A DNA stretch of 64,000 bases from Tenodera sinensis. Its lineage: Eukaryota > Arthropoda > Insecta > Mantodea > Mantidae. Shown one piece after another: positions 34,084 through 45,790 of this stretch. How positions within the stretch are numbered: the first letter of the stretch is position 1; each line of letters starts with the position of its first letter. The notes beneath the pieces were generated by a model. The model saw nothing but the letters and a program-made list of their open reading frames with translations, did not search any database and was not told the DNA's origin. The translations under genes and the position numbers were made by a program. The stretch spans positions 149,765,751-149,829,750 of the forward strand of contig CM060967.1 in assembly GCA_030765045.1 (NCBI GenBank), read 5' to 3'.

Positions 34084-34706
34084 TTTGAAACCGAAATTAA
34101 GTCAATATATATTTGATAATGGAAAGAAACAATAGTTAAGGGGGAAACGTAATAAAGCTGAATATGTTAAAGTCTCAAGAATGGAAGCCTAGGCAGATTT
34201 AAATGAGTGATAAGGTTACAATTGTTGTTTGCACTCAGCCTTAGTGATTTAGTGGGCTGATTCCTATCTTACCATGACGTGCTCTAAAGTTAGCTAATGG
34301 AAATCGCTTCCTTCGTGTTGCTCGCGCAAAAACAAATGCAACGCAAGACACACTCGTCTTAAATCGAGCCGAGAGTACACGTGCAACTTGGGAGTTGTAC
34401 GTAAGCTAGCGCGTATACATAATTCGGCGGTTGCTAAAGGGTGACAAAGTTAAAGTGTTATAACGTCGTAGTTGAAGTTACAAAGTTACATTCTATTTAA
34501 ATATCGTCGGCAGTTCTCTACAAATCTGGAAATTTACAAATAAAGTGATATGTTGGTTAATTCTTCGTTTGGTTCCATTCCTAGCATAACTCACGCACAC
34601 CCTGTAGATTACGACCTCTTGCTAGAGCTAGTCCCGACATCAAACACGAGATCTTATAGGTCTTAAAGTAGACGTCTTCGACGGAGAGGAGCGTTTGCGT
34701 CAATTT
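34084..34706 (+). repeat. Arm A of a 0.62-kb inverted pair
   Basis: Reverse complement of 50867-51510 over its whole length with scattered changes. Shared landmarks are TTGAAACCGAAATTA, GGAAGCCTAGGCAGATTTAAATGAGTGA, ACCATGACGTGCTCTAAAGTTAGC, AAATATCGTCGGCAGTTCTC, AAATAAAGTGATATGTTGG and CGTTTGCGTCAA. AATAAA near 34540 and sharp ends suggest an LTR or other discrete element, but there are no clean TG..CA termini and no coding region. Unclassified. Confidence 0.75.
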
Positions 34707-35184
34707 TGTCATTTTTGTAGTGCAGTCGTTTTTCAGTGTTTCTCTCCATTTTGTCGCATAAAAATCTGATTATCGATTCGGTTTCCTCCGCCCCTTTTGG
34801 ACCTTCAACGAAATGTGCACTACTGAATTTATTTCTGGACAGGTTTATCTCGAGTAATATGAGGTAGCTACGAATAGAAAAATAACCTTTCGTAAGAATA
34901 CTTTGCAGGAGCTATACAAAAAATACGATATACCATAGCAGCTAACGAAAGCCATAAATTAACACGGGCCATTCTTTTTTAACTTTTTCCCTTTTTTTAG
35001 TGATCCTTCGTCATAAGGTTAAGAAGCTAAGCTAGAACATGAACCAAGCAAAAGTTTCATTCAAGTTTGTAGACCACTTAGGTTTTTGCAAAATAGGAAC
35101 AGGATCGGAATGCTCTAAAATATAGATAAGTACGAGTAAATGTCAAAATAACTTCCTGAGCGAATCCATTTTCTAAAGCTCCTG
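34707..35184. other. Unassigned, with a worn family A scar
   Basis: GGTTTATCTCGAGTAATATGAGGTAG near 34842 resembles the worn forward 3' region of family A. Nothing else recognised. Confidence 0.35.
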
Positions 35185-35738
35185 TTTTTGCTTTCTCTAC
35201 TACGTATTTAAGGTAGAGGAAGTACTGTATTCAACCTAAAGTTCCCATACATAGATTTCATCGGAAATGTGTACTGTTTTGAGGCACATTGATTCAAAAA
35301 ATAAAGCACTTTTAGAGAAGAGTCACTGTGCGTGTGTCTGTGAACAGCATAACTCAAAAACGAAGTCATCATAATATCAAATTTGGTTAAGTTCAGCATC
35401 TTCTAAGAAAGCGACAAGGTTTTAAAGACTATCCTTTACATGCAACATTTTTCGAAAATCTTTATTTTCTTAAAAATGAGTAGAACGTCCTATTTTAAGC
35501 TATTTTCATGCCAAATGACAAGTATATTTGACTTTTTTTATGAATGTCCTCAGAAGTCCTCTTTATTCTGAATGCTCTTCCATAACTAATACACAAAATC
35601 TTACTACACAATAGACGTAGATCTCATTAAAACATATTATTTATATGAAATACTTTTTTTGTGAACTATTTCCTTATTATTTGTTTAAATTATACAATAC
35701 ATATACTTTTCTCAAATAGGAAGACGTTATTCGTTGTT

Positions 35739-35779
<41 letters not shown>

Positions 35780-36003
35780 CATTTTCTGGCCATGCAAAGA
35801 GAATGGAATGTCAAAGTCATCACATAGCGTGCAGTTCTTAAACTATTTGACTACCGCTTAAGTTTGATATACTCCCATTTATAAAAGCATTTCTAGAAAT
35901 ATTTATCCCGATTAAAAGAATTAAATAGAATAAGTGTTTTTTTAAGAATAGTTTGCACAAGAATGACTAGAGAAAGTCATATGATTGCACACATTAGGTA
36001 TTT
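35185..36003 (+). repeat. Family A, forward, full length
   Basis: Hairpin CTTTCTCTACTACGTATTTAAGGTAGAGGAAG (longer loop), collapsed slot GTGCGTGTGTCTGTGAACAGC, a T tract at about 35738-35779 in a different position from other copies (within the AACGACGTTATTCGTTG block), and the end GACTAGAGAAAGTCATATGATTGCACACATTAGG. Confidence 0.8.
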
Positions 36004-36129
36004 TAAATCATTTTTGGCCATTTACAACGAGTGCTTCCTTTAATGAAACCTACGAATGATACTTGAATACCTGAAAGTCCAATCGAGGAACAGAAGTGCT
36101 AAAGTAGCTGATATTTGTCCTTGCGATAA

Positions 36130-36220
36130 ACAACAAACTCATCAAGTTGTTGACCTGCACGGGAGCCGAACCCCCGCTCTCCGCACAAATAGCAGAGTCC
36201 ATCGCCCTCACCAAGTCATA
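36130..36220 (-). mobile_element. tRNA-like remnant
   Basis: On the minus strand ACTTGGTGAGGGCGATGG resembles an A box and GGGGGTTCGGCTCCCG a B box with a closing stem. It is preceded by a non-tRNA flank and lacks a pairing acceptor stem, so a SINE head or tRNA relic rather than a working tRNA. Confidence 0.4.
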
Positions 36221-36449
36221 TAAGCAACAAAAGTATGCTCTGCGGCTGTAAACAAACGGAAATTTACAACGTGGTACCTGTGGGTGTGGGCATTGACAAA
36301 GAGCTGCAGTTATATTTTATGGTGAGCTAGGCCAGAGTCTGGTGACAAGAATGTCATCTTTTAAATGTTGCGTAATAGGTATTCCTAATGTGAATGACAG
36401 AAATCCTTATCGCGCCTCTCAGATTAGTAAATACGTACTTATTAGGCCA
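36221..36449. other. Unassigned spacer
   Basis: No gene or repeat recognised. Confidence 0.3.
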
Positions 36450-36565
36450 TTTTTACCTTCTCTGTCGAGTACATAGTAGGTAAAGGTACTGCAATACTTC
36501 GAAAAATTCGCTACCTATTGAGATTTCACTCGAATGCAGGATTTGAGGTCCCCTGAATCCCTTCT
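36450..36565 (+). repeat. Family A, forward, 5' fragment
   Basis: TTTTTACCTTCTCTGTCGAGTACATAGTAGG, then TATTGAGATTTCACTCG and TTTGAGGTCCCCTGAATCCC. Only the hairpin end survives. Confidence 0.65.
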
Positions 36566-36954
36566 ATACTGTTCACTAGAATTCTTGGAAAAATAATTCC
36601 TCTTTAATGGTTGTTGTAAAAACGATTGCTTGTATTTATGCAAGAGTGACACATTTAAGTCACTGTGCGCTTCATTTTAACTACACTGGTGCTTCTCTTC
36701 ACTCCCCCCTCCCCGTCCCCCTCCCCTCAAGTTTGCAGTTTTTATGAAATTTATTCCTTATGTTTCACTGTTCTCGAATGCTCTGGAAAAACCTTTGTGT
36801 TGCCACTGTTTATTGTTAGTCACGTGCTGGCATACATGAGTGGTGTGGGTAAGCTTGACCTTTGCTACGCGCAGCGCCTGTGGGGTGGGTTGGCACGACC
36901 CTGACCGTCCTTTGCTGTGTTGCCACTGCCTGGGCCGGGGTCACGGTATTTGAG

Positions 36955-37106
36955 ATACCCGCACACACATACACACACAGGCATTTCTCTAAAAACGCCT
37001 ACTTCTATTCAAGGAGCTCGAAACGTGTATTTACGGTGAAATATCGATTTTGAAGCCCCCAGCAAATTGCGATTATTTTTCTACATGTGGTATATAAAGT
37101 AAAAAT
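36955..37106 (-). repeat. Family A, reverse, terminal fragment
   Basis: ACACACATACACACACAGGCATTTCTCTAAAAACGCC, TATTCAAGGAGCTCG and a worn end TTTTTCTACATGTGG..AAAGTAAAAA. Confidence 0.65.
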
Positions 37107-37496
37107 ATGAACATGCCCAGAGGCTCAGTGCTTACGCAGTATGGATTTTCGATACATTTAACAATATATATTTGTTTTTGTCACCAGTATCATCCCCATT
37201 AGTTTGGGCACTGAATTTTTAACACCCTGTATAGCCTTCAACTTCTCAGCTAAACTCTTACTTAAAGTGTTAGCTGTTTATTTCCCCAAAAATGGCCTTA
37301 GTTTTATATTTTAAAGAGAGAAAACATTTGTGTACGGGGGCGGGGGTGCCATTGCGCGCTTAGTTGAGCGGAGGGAGTAATTTCGGAAACCACTGAACCA
37401 ATTTTGGTAAGTCTTTCCCAATTAAACAACGCTATCCTTCCCGACAGACATAATCTATAAGACACCATCTATTCCTTAGTAACTAAAAGACTAAGA
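37107..37496. other. Unassigned spacer
   Basis: No gene recognised. A GC-richer patch (ACGGGGGCGGGGG) near 37337. Confidence 0.3.
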
Positions 37497-37682
37497 GCGG
37501 GATGGCTCAGGTGGTAACGTTTGTGGCCCGCATTCGGGAGGTTCCAGGTTCAAATCCCGTGGGCCGACAATCTGACAGGGCTTTCTTCGCGTCGTCAGGG
37601 TAAATACTGGATTGGATATGTAATACCACGACCCGAATTCCACCGAAGACCTAAAACAAAAGTACAAAAAAAATGAAAATAA
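37497..37682 (+). mobile_element. tRNA-headed SINE, short type
   Basis: The head GCGGGATGGCTCAGGTGGTAACG (A-box region) continues to GGCCCGCATTCGGGAGG and the B box GGTTCAAATCCC, then GTGGGCCGACAATCTGACAGGG and an A-rich tail. The same head, but a different body, occurs at 38453 and 56592. Related body sequence appears at 24190. Confidence 0.65.
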
Positions 37683-37925
37683 ATGGTATTAAAGAATGCT
37701 CTCATATATCCAGAGATAATGAACAAGTTACGCTTGACTGCACCCTAATGCCATTTGCTCGACACGTGCAGAAGCACGGTACCGTTGCCTAAAAGTAAGG
37801 TATCTTTGGACACGTGAAAAAACAAGATGGTATGGTACAGGGATGAGACCTAGAAGGCTAACTGTCCGCCACACACCGAGCCACGAGGTATCCCCTAACA
37901 GATCCGTCGCGATATGAGACGTAAA
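37683..37925. other. Unassigned flank; ends in a target-duplication copy
   Basis: GATATGAGACGTAAA at 37911-37925 is the copy of the target duplication for the next retroposon. An 81-residue minus-strand frame (37728-37973) is not recognised. Confidence 0.35.
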
Positions 37926-38453
37926 GTGTAAAAAGAGTAAAGGGTACAGACACAGAGGGGACACCTCGCTCACTTCGAGTTACACAGATCTACTGTGGCT
38001 ACAACCCCCGGGAAGCAGGGATGAAATGAGGAACCGAAGGCGCCACACAGGGCCGTAGCTAGACAGGCCACAGAGACGCGCGGAAGTCCCTAACCAGCGC
38101 TGAGATCTCTTCATCCCGGCGCCAGACCCCTCCAAGCAGCCATCACATCGCGGTTCCGGTGTCGCACTGAGCGACGGAGGACAAAGCCGGCCAAACGCCA
38201 CCTAGCGCCGAAGAGCAGTTACCTTGCACAATCATCCGCACCATCTGCCCGGCGCTGCCAACACTACACGCCTGAAAGTACACCTGAAAGATGATAATGA
38301 AGGGAAATGATGGAAAGGAAACCGTGGTATGAAATAATGCACCCCAGCAATGGCCTAAGTGACATGGGGAAACCACGGAAAAACCAATGCCAGAGTGCAC
38401 GGGGATCGAACCCGCGACCTCCCGAATGCGGGCCACAGACGTTACCGCTCGGT
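37926..38453 (-). mobile_element. About 0.53-kb tRNA-headed retroposon
   Basis: On the minus strand: head CGAGCGGTAACGTCTGTGGCC, CGCATTCGGGAGGTCGCGGG and B box GGTTCGATCCCC; body TCAGGCGTGTAGTG, GGCGCTAGGTGGC, TCCTCCGTCG, GATGGCTGCTTGGAGGGG, GAAGAGATCTCAGC and TGTCTGTACCCTTTA. Target duplications GATATGAG(A/G)CGTAAA at 37911-37925 and 38454-38468 (one mismatch) flank it. Same family as 56592-57096. Open frames inside (37980-38535) are not conserved in the other copy. Confidence 0.8.
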
Positions 38454-38468
38454 GATATGAGGCGTAAA

Positions 38469-38944
38469 ATAAACAGAGGGAAAAATTATTTACGCGGGGC
38501 TTTGGTGTCAAAAGAAGATATTTCGTTCCAAGCAATAGTTAAGAGATGATCACGATTTATCGCTAAAAGTACTACAGTAAATACAACCACTTAAAAAGTA
38601 ACCAGATTCGCCTTATAATGGTACTTATATTTTTCATTGATTTTTATTATTTTTTATTAATGTACACAAACTATGCACTGGTACACAGAATAAACAGTAC
38701 ATCACTATTCATCGTCACTCAGTTGAGTCAGTGATAGCCGTCTCTTCTCACACCACATTATATGGCATCTGCCACACTTTCTCTCGCATTCGTTTCCCTG
38801 TTGTTGATATTCCTTAATTGTGTATATTTTGAAGTGGAACCCATGTGTCACATGCCGTATCGTACAGGGGTTCAGTTCAATCTTTGCATATCACTGCATC
38901 CGTGCATTAGTCATCCCATATTTACTTCGGTTTCATTCGTATGT
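38469..38944. other. Unassigned spacer
   Basis: AT-rich, no gene recognised. A frame at 38762-38974 resembles nothing known. Confidence 0.3.
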
Positions 38945-39690
38945 CTTATGACAGTATCTCATAGGCGGATGTGAACGGTAGCTGTTGCAGCCCCAGGTCC
39001 TCCACAAGCGGCAGCCCTGTAGTCATTACATACGTGAGCTAGGAGGAAGTAAACTTCGAGGGGCCTACGGCTCGTTTCAGGTACGTACCTTTAATCTTTA
39101 TAGGTCGCCAAATTCTTGTATCTTAGATGGAGCCATATATTCTCCAGCTCATATGTCGCTCGCTAATGATACAACTTCTGCCTCGAAAAGTTTCAACGTT
39201 GTCTGCAGTGGCATCTCCCGGAGGTGCCTATGTCTTCACTCTATCCTTGATAGTGAATGTTGTCCCTTTCGTCTGAATTGTCACTCTTAGATATATACTG
39301 TTGTACTGATAAGGTTTTTCCCTTTGTATACTTAGGTGTGCCTCCTTAACTCTTTTCTTCTCCTTGATGAGAGTTAGGTTGTTTCTTTCTGCCCAGTCTA
39401 TCACCCTGTCGAAGGTTCGCTGTAGGTATTCATGGCTGGTGAATGGCTATGTCATGTCGTAAATGTTCACGTTCGCTGGAATTATTGTTGTGACGTCAGT
39501 TGTGGCTATAGTGAACAATATAGGTTGAGGGGATCTCCTTGTAAAGCCCCGTTCGTCTGTTGTATTTCGTGATGGTATCCGATATCTCGAGGTGATGCTG
39601 CTCAGAAGTACCTGTGGAGTTTCAGCTCGTAGTTCTTGTCTCCTATGATGTATTTTAGCTTGTTAGTATTTGCCTGTTTAAGTTATCGAA
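38945..39690 (-). pseudogene. Non-LTR retrotransposon RT remnant
   Basis: Minus-strand translation with frame changes gives YIIGDKNYELKLHRYF, TNGALQGDPLNLY (domain 4, QGDPLSPLLF), then NIYDMT where YADDM is expected, then EYLQRTFDRVIDWAERNNLTL and LIKEKK. This is followed by TFTIKDRVK and a final segment resembling LGxSKxTxSRLxYxL. QGDPL, the DWAxxNxLxLNxxKT segment and the tail are characteristic of non-LTR RTs. The catalytic YADD has lost residues and stops are frequent, so it is dead. It differs from the LINE at 30.5-32.3 kb. Confidence 0.75.
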
Positions 39691-40329
39691 TCCCATAACA
39701 AATTAGACATGACTGAAGACATTTTTCTCGACGTTTCCAGGTTGTGAGCTTTCTAAAATGTTGTATAAGTTGTTTTGATACGTTACATCAACATCCATCT
39801 CCTCCTGAACCTGAATTGCCAGAATCACATGCAGAAATAAACCCCTGGCCTCCTGAAGCCAAAATGGAGTCCAATGAAGATTTTGGTGAATGAAATGGAG
39901 CTGGAAAAGGTACATAAACGTGGATAAGGCATCAAAAATATTGTTGGTTCACCTAAAGAAACGAGGTTATGGCAGCTACAATATAACAAAGCCCTCAGCA
40001 TTGGAACGCAGTGGTATAGTGGTATGATCTCAAAATATACCCTTAAATGTGAAGTAGGTATGAAAATTAATCTTATAATTGTTTTTGTTGAATCCAAGAG
40101 AAAGTTTGATCGTATTTGTTAAGGGTGCTGTGACCTCGGTATTGGACTAAGATCGATTTCTGAGTGTAGATGCTCTGTCATACTGAAAGTCATGACCAAG
40201 TTATTGTTGAAATTAAAATTCCAATAATGTAACAAATACGAGTGCAGAATCGTAATCTACAGACTACACACCAAATGTTGCCATATTGCGACTTCATTAC
40301 CTTCTATCACGTGGCCACAGGCAGATTTT
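39691..40329. other. Unassigned spacer
   Basis: Two overlapping minus frames (39703-39915, 39825-40097) are not recognisable. Confidence 0.3.
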
Positions 40330-40905
40330 TCCGAAGTAACGGACATGGATGTTTTCTTTCGACAGCCTTTTGCCATTGAATCCCTCGTTAAAGAGGAAAA
40401 ATCTGCCGCTGAAATCTACAAGGGTGCGAGCAGTGTTAGGGAATGGAAACATTTCAAAGATGAGAACAGGAATATGCAATATGAGCCTCGTAGACGTCGC
40501 CTTCGAACTGCCTCCGCGGAACTCAACTACAAAAGAGCTGATGAGGTCATTTAAGAAGACAGGCGTGTTACTGTGGATGGTGCAAAATTTTCAGTGGGAT
40601 ATAATGAATGACTGAAAGCTTAGGTTATTGAAAATTTTGTGCTAGTTGAGTCCCACGTTCATTTACTGAAGACCACGAACTTCAGACAAGAGCCATCATC
40701 CAAAACCTTGTTCAGAGATTTTAAAATCAACATGAAGATTTTTGACGAGTATAGCGAGAGACGATAAAAGCTGGTTCCATAATTTGTCTGAAACAAATGA
40801 GAATGGAAAAGCACCAATGGAACGGAGTTTTATCGCAAGAGCATATTCAAACTTACAGAATGATGGGAAAATTGTGTGCAAAGATATAGAAACTATGTCT
40901 TAAAA
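40330..40905 (+). pseudogene. mariner/SETMAR-type transposase N-terminal remnant
   Basis: Plus-strand frame at 40345-40554: SLVKEEKSAAEIYKGASSV, REWKHFKDENRNM, EPRRRRLRTASAE, and across a stop EDRRVTVDGAKFSVG. This is the helix-turn-helix half of mariner transposases (VREWVKHFKDGN..DEPRSGRPRTA..KEDRRVTVDEIA). Further on, with shifts, HEDFLTSIARDDKSWFHN matches FLxRIVTGDETWxHH, where DDK stands in place of GDE; the first catalytic Asp seems kept. The catalytic C-terminus was not found. Confidence 0.75.
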
Positions 40906-41606
40906 AGACAGAAAAACACGTATATTAATATGATGCACTTGATTTATCTACAAAGATGAACATTTTTAAAAATTGTTGCTCATGCCTTTTAGTATGATCC
41001 TCGAAATTAGGTTTGCCGACCACAGGTGCAATCAGGTGCTCGGGAATAGCAAACAGTAATGTATCTTTTATTGTTCTAGTGAATTTCTAATACGCTAGTG
41101 GAAAGAGGATGTACATATTAATTGATCCAGTCCTAAATGCCACCTTTAACTTCCCATGCCTTCATAGCTTAAAACAAAGAACACAAGATCGAGATAAATT
41201 TAATAAAACTCTTGGGCCTCTTCCAAAGGCTTTCGGGTTACGATCCCGTACTAGCCGACGTGGTAAGCACGGGCCTTGACCCCAGTGCCTACAGTTCGAG
41301 CACCGACACGTTATGAGTGGGACAACCAAGCTGCTGAGTGCTTTGAGGCAAAAAACCGCCAAAGCTCAATTCATGGCCTATGTATTACTGCATAATCACA
41401 CGCACCTAGCAATTTATCAGGATTGTTATTTATATTTATTTATTTTTAGAAAATATATCAGATATATTGCCTTTCAGATGCTTTATTGATTCCCTTTTTA
41501 TATTTCCTAACCGATTACCTTGGTAGGTAAAAAAGAAATTGCAATAATTTCACTACAAGATTTCATCCAAATTTTATAGGCCTGTTTGTAAAAAAAGGAA
41601 AAAAGG
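40906..41606. other. Unassigned, with a possible tRNA-like remnant
   Basis: TACTAGCCGACGTGGTAAGC and CAGTTCGAGCACC (about 41250-41310) have weak A- and B-box character, followed by GTGGGACAACCAAGCTGCTGAG. It could be a worn SINE. No other feature. Confidence 0.35.
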
Positions 41607-42278
41607 TCTGATGTATACGGTCACATGATTTTCTCTATTCTCTTGTACGAAGTATTTTTAAACGCGCTTATTCTATAATTCATGTTAAACGAGATAACCG
41701 TTTGCAGAAACGGTTTTATTACATTATATTTCTTACAGGTACAATGGGAATACGAAAATACAGTAGGCTTAAACGATAGTCATACCTTTTAGAGCTAGTC
41801 ATCATGTGATGGTTTTGCATGGCCTATTCGAGAAAAGTATAAGTATTGCAAAATTTAAATTAAAACAACGAGCAATATCTCAAAAATGATTAACTCCACA
41901 AAACAGTAAGAAAATGCTTGACAAATTGCCTGTTTAAACGAAACCCAATGTTTTGCTTGTAACATTTTGTCTGTCTCTTGAGTTTATCATTTATGCAAAA
42001 CGTCGTCCACAATAAACAGGTCTTTACCGGCTATTCTTAGAACTTTCAAAATATACATTTAATTTGTCATAAAAATGTCTTGAATATATGATATTTTAGT
42101 AAAAATCCTTAGGGCAATTTTTGAGAAAATCAAAAATTTTCGAAAGTTTTTTCACGTAAATCGTAGCCTGGGGTAGGGGATTTTCTTAAAAATCTTCGTG
42201 TCGCATCCTTAGAAGGCGAACTTGATTACTGTGGTTTTTAATCAACTTTTCGTATTTGAGTTATGCTATTTCCAGACA

Positions 42279-42348
<70 letters not shown>

Positions 42349-42370
42349 CACATCCACACAAATGCGTTTC

Positions 42371-42414
<44 letters not shown>

Positions 42415-42416
42415 AG
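41607..42416 (-). repeat. Family A, reverse, 3'-truncated
   Basis: TCTGATGTATACGGTCACATGATTTTCTC through GCAGAAACGGTTTTATTAC, TCTTGAGTTTATCATTTATGC, CTTCGTGTCGCATCC, a CA array at 42281-42360 and a T tract at 42375-42413. The hairpin end is missing after the T tract. Confidence 0.8.
42281..42413. repeat. CA array plus T tract in the family A slots
   Basis: About 35 CA units with few interruptions, AATGCGTTTCTAC, then about 39 T. Two unstable tracts lie side by side. Confidence 0.9.
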
Positions 42417-43536
42417 GTTCAGATTAGATTATAGTTATACATATATACACATAGTCACAACCGTATCTGCCGCTGGGGAAACGTAGCTAAAGGAATCCTG
42501 TGAGTAACAAAATTTTTATTACTTTCTATTTTATAAAATTGTGATGTAAATTTGGAATGAATAGAGAAAGTTGTAACTGCACCAAGTAAGATTTTTTTTA
42601 ATCCATCCTTGGATGTTTGCGTGCACGTCTAAACACATTATCTGAAAATTAGCTTACCTCACGGCTTACAAGGATAAAAGAAAATGTAGAGTTGCTACGA
42701 TACAAAAAAGCTGTTAAGTTAGCCATTGCTACACTGTTAGCTCAATATTACATTTTAATGGCTTCAGCGCGAAAGAAAGTAATAGAAGTGAAATAAAACT
42801 GTATAATCAAGTATAAACTTGGTACAGATGCAGACTACAATGAACTCAAGTTTTACGTCACGTCATCGCGGTACATTACCGTTACTTAGGTCTGAATGCC
42901 CTGGCAATTTTCTCACATAACAACCAGAGAACTGCAGTACCGCTTTGTCTAGACAGAAACACAGAACCCAGTTCTTCCAGCTTAAAAGCATGTCACTCAC
43001 AGTTCGAGAACAGAACAATCGACCCCGGCACCCCAAGCAGATATGCCATTAACATTCTTTACCGCGCAATTCCTGTTTATTTTGCAGAAGCTCGGTGCAA
43101 ATTCTATTAAGAGCTGTTTGCTGCACACGTATTCCCACATTGGTCCCATAGACAATCTTGGGACAGTTGTAAATGCATTTAGCTTGCTTATGCTTCAATG
43201 CATAACGCTAATGCAAGACTGGTATTGTGTTTATATCTAGAAGTGCAAGGAATTTAACAAACAAAAATAGGGAAAACGTATGCGAACACATTCCCCTAAT
43301 GCACCGCACATGTCTGAGTTTAAAGCAAGGTACTTATGTAAATGCATTCGACAACTGTCTTTAATTAGGAATGTCTAAATTTAAATTTGCAACTCATTTT
43401 GCAGTCACGATTACCTAGTACGTCGTTCGACCTCGAGGTCGTTCGAGCACCTCTAAGAGACCCTAAACTTTGTAAAGTACATAAAATTAATTGTATTATT
43501 CGTTTGACTTGCAAAGATTTAAATTTATGTAAAAAA
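42417..43536. other. Unassigned spacer
   Basis: No gene recognised. A 65-residue plus frame (43043-43240) resembles nothing known. Confidence 0.3.
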
Positions 43537-44338
43537 GGATGCGTTGCACTAACATAGCCTTCTCCAATCTTCTTCTACAACCTACTTTTCAAATGTTTAT
43601 TATTCTACCTATTTCTTGTTAATCCAGGTAACCTTTCAGTTCACTTTAACACACTTTGTTGTATGATGCGCATAGTAAAGCGATCGATTTTTAATGTAAC
43701 GCACCCCTACGAAAAGTGTAAATATTTGAAAATTCCATAACCAGGAATATCTCAGAAATGAATAAAAACGAGAAGCCATGTTTTTGGATGGTAAGATTTC
43801 CTTGCTATTAAGATTTACAATTATGCAAAAGTAATTCAGAATTAAGTGGGTTTTAGAGGCTATTCCTAAGAATTTCAAGATAAACACTTTGACATCAAAA
43901 TACTTAAACGTTTTTTGATAAAAGTCGTTAGATTCACTCTTGGGAAAATCGAAAATTTCAAAATTTGTTCCATGTAAATGACAGCTTTGATGAGGGAAAT
44001 TTTGTTGAAAATGTACCATAAAATTCAAGATAAACATTCAATTGTTACATATTTTTAAGAACATAAAAAATTTCTAAAAATGTTCCATGTATAGAAAGCA
44101 TAGTCTTGATGGGCGATTTTGTTGAAAATCCTCGTCTCGCATTTTTGGAAGATACTGACACTTTATTTTTGAGAAATGGTGTTCACAGAAAACATAGGCA
44201 CACACGGATCTCTTTGTAAAATATGCATCTTTTTAATTCAGGGTACCTACTTCAAAACATGCATTTCCAGTGACATCAAATTTTTGGATTGAATACAATG
44301 CTTCCTTTACTTGCTTACGTAGTAGAGAAAGTAAAAAG
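43537..44338 (-). repeat. Family A, reverse, diverged full-length copy
   Basis: GATGCGTTGCACTAACATAGCCTTCTCC through CTTGTTAATCCAGGTAACC, a partly duplicated middle (CATAAAATTCAAGATAAACATTCA and TTCCATGTATAGAAAGC near 44017-44095) and the hairpin end TTGCTTACGTAGTAGAGAAAGTAAAAA. More substituted than most copies. A 133-residue minus-strand frame inside is an artefact. Confidence 0.75.
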
Positions 44339-44705
44339 AAACATTTAAACAGGTTAAAGAATTTAAACATAAGAACATCAAAAGCACATATTTCTACTAG
44401 TAATAATGTCATAAATCTTCAATATTCTGATTCTTAATCTATAAATGCATGTAACTCGATTTATTTTTAATGTGTTTATGGTTTGTAGGAAATGTAATAT
44501 GTTAATAAATCCATTGCGCGACAGGCGAAACATCAGGATCAAAGGCACAACCACTGCATTTTCTGCCTCCATAATGAACAGTAGGCAAGCATGCCGAGTA
44601 CCTGATAATGTGAATATTTATAAATGTTTGTAGTTCTGCCCCATAATTCAACGTAGTCTTGAATTCTAAAATAAATCATTAAAAGTAACTACCTATGTGG
44701 TTACG
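44339..44705. other. Unassigned spacer
   Basis: No gene or repeat recognised. The 5' end of the following Helitron-like element may lie near its right edge. Confidence 0.3.
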
Positions 44706-44815
44706 AGATGTCTATCAACCTCTTATGGACTACTATACCATACATCCGAATGCGATGAAAATTGGTAAATCTAAATGTTTTTTCAGAGAGGTTTCTGTGC
44801 TATCCATTTTACTAT

Positions 44816-45376
44816 GCAACGTATTACATTCACATGGTTTTCTCTACTAATTTTCCTTTTGCGAAACACAATTACATTTCTTTCTCTACTCACACTTTCA
44901 CAAACAGATATACCTACTATTCTGTTTGAAACAGTAATGCACCATATTACATTCACATTGTTTTTTCTACCAGCTTTGTTTTATGAAACGCATTCACATG
45001 TATTTCTCTTCTCACTCTTCTACAAACAATTCATATACATTTCTATATTATCGAAATGGAAATGCGACGTATTATATTCACGTGGTTTTCTTTACCCACT
45101 TTTCTTATACGAAGCACAATCACATTTCTTTCTCCACTCCCACTTCTAGAAACAATGCATATAATGTTCCACATATTTGAAATAGAAATTCATATTACAC
45201 TCACACAGTTTTCTCTACTCACTTTTCTTTTACGAAACACAACATTTCTTTCTCTACTCCCACTTCTACATACAATTCATAATTTCCCATAGGTTTGAAA
45301 TAGAAATGCAACCTATTACATTCACACGGTTTTCTCCACTCACTTTTCTTTTGTGTAACACATTCATCTGTATTTC

Positions 45377-45446
<70 letters not shown>

Positions 45447-45790
45447 TTTAACGCCCACTTTTACTACATACGGCACCACAGGCGGTGATACCGGTGATAC
45501 ATGGAATGAAGATAAAGCACCAGTGGAATAAGCGTAGCGGGGGAAACCGGAGAACCCGGAGGAAACCCGCCCCAACGCCGCTTTGTCCACCACTAATCTC
45601 ACATGCGGTTGCCTGTGATCGAACACGGGCCGCTTTGGTGAGAAGCGAATGGTCTAACCACTCGGCTACAGCGCCGTCACCTGTATTTCTCTTCTCACTC
45701 TTCTACAAACAATTCATATATTTTTCTCGTATATTATCGAAATATACACGTATTATATTCACACGGTTTTCTCTATTCGCTTTTCTCCCT
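44816..45790 (+). repeat. ~120-bp tandem repeat units
   Basis: Consensus features per unit are GAAATGxAACxTATTACATTCACACGG, CACTTTTC, then TTTCTCTACTC and TTCTACAAACAATTCATA. Units have diverged by substitutions and short indels. The array is split at 45377-45676 by the SINE. Overlapping plus frames here (44775-45292) are repeat translations. Confidence 0.7.
45377..45676 (-). mobile_element. tRNA-derived SINE with (TA)n tail
   Basis: On the minus strand: GACGGCGCTGTAGCCGAGTGG (A box), GGCCCGTGTTCGATC (B box), then GGTGGACAAAGCGGCG, GGGTTCTCCGGTTTCCCC and GTAAAAGTGGGCGTTAAATACTA, ending in about 31 TA units (45380-45442). The target duplication TCA(T/C)CTGTATTTC lies at 45364-45376 and 45677-45689 (12 of 13), outside the TA tract, so the tract belongs to the SINE. 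Same family as 52672 and 56031. Confidence 0.85.

Noticed and set aside
38143..38535. 130-residue minus-strand frame
   Set aside because: It crosses the tRNA-like head of a retroposon and is not open in the related copy at 56592.
43636..44037. 133-residue minus-strand frame
   Set aside because: Lies wholly inside a reverse family A copy; other copies do not keep the frame.
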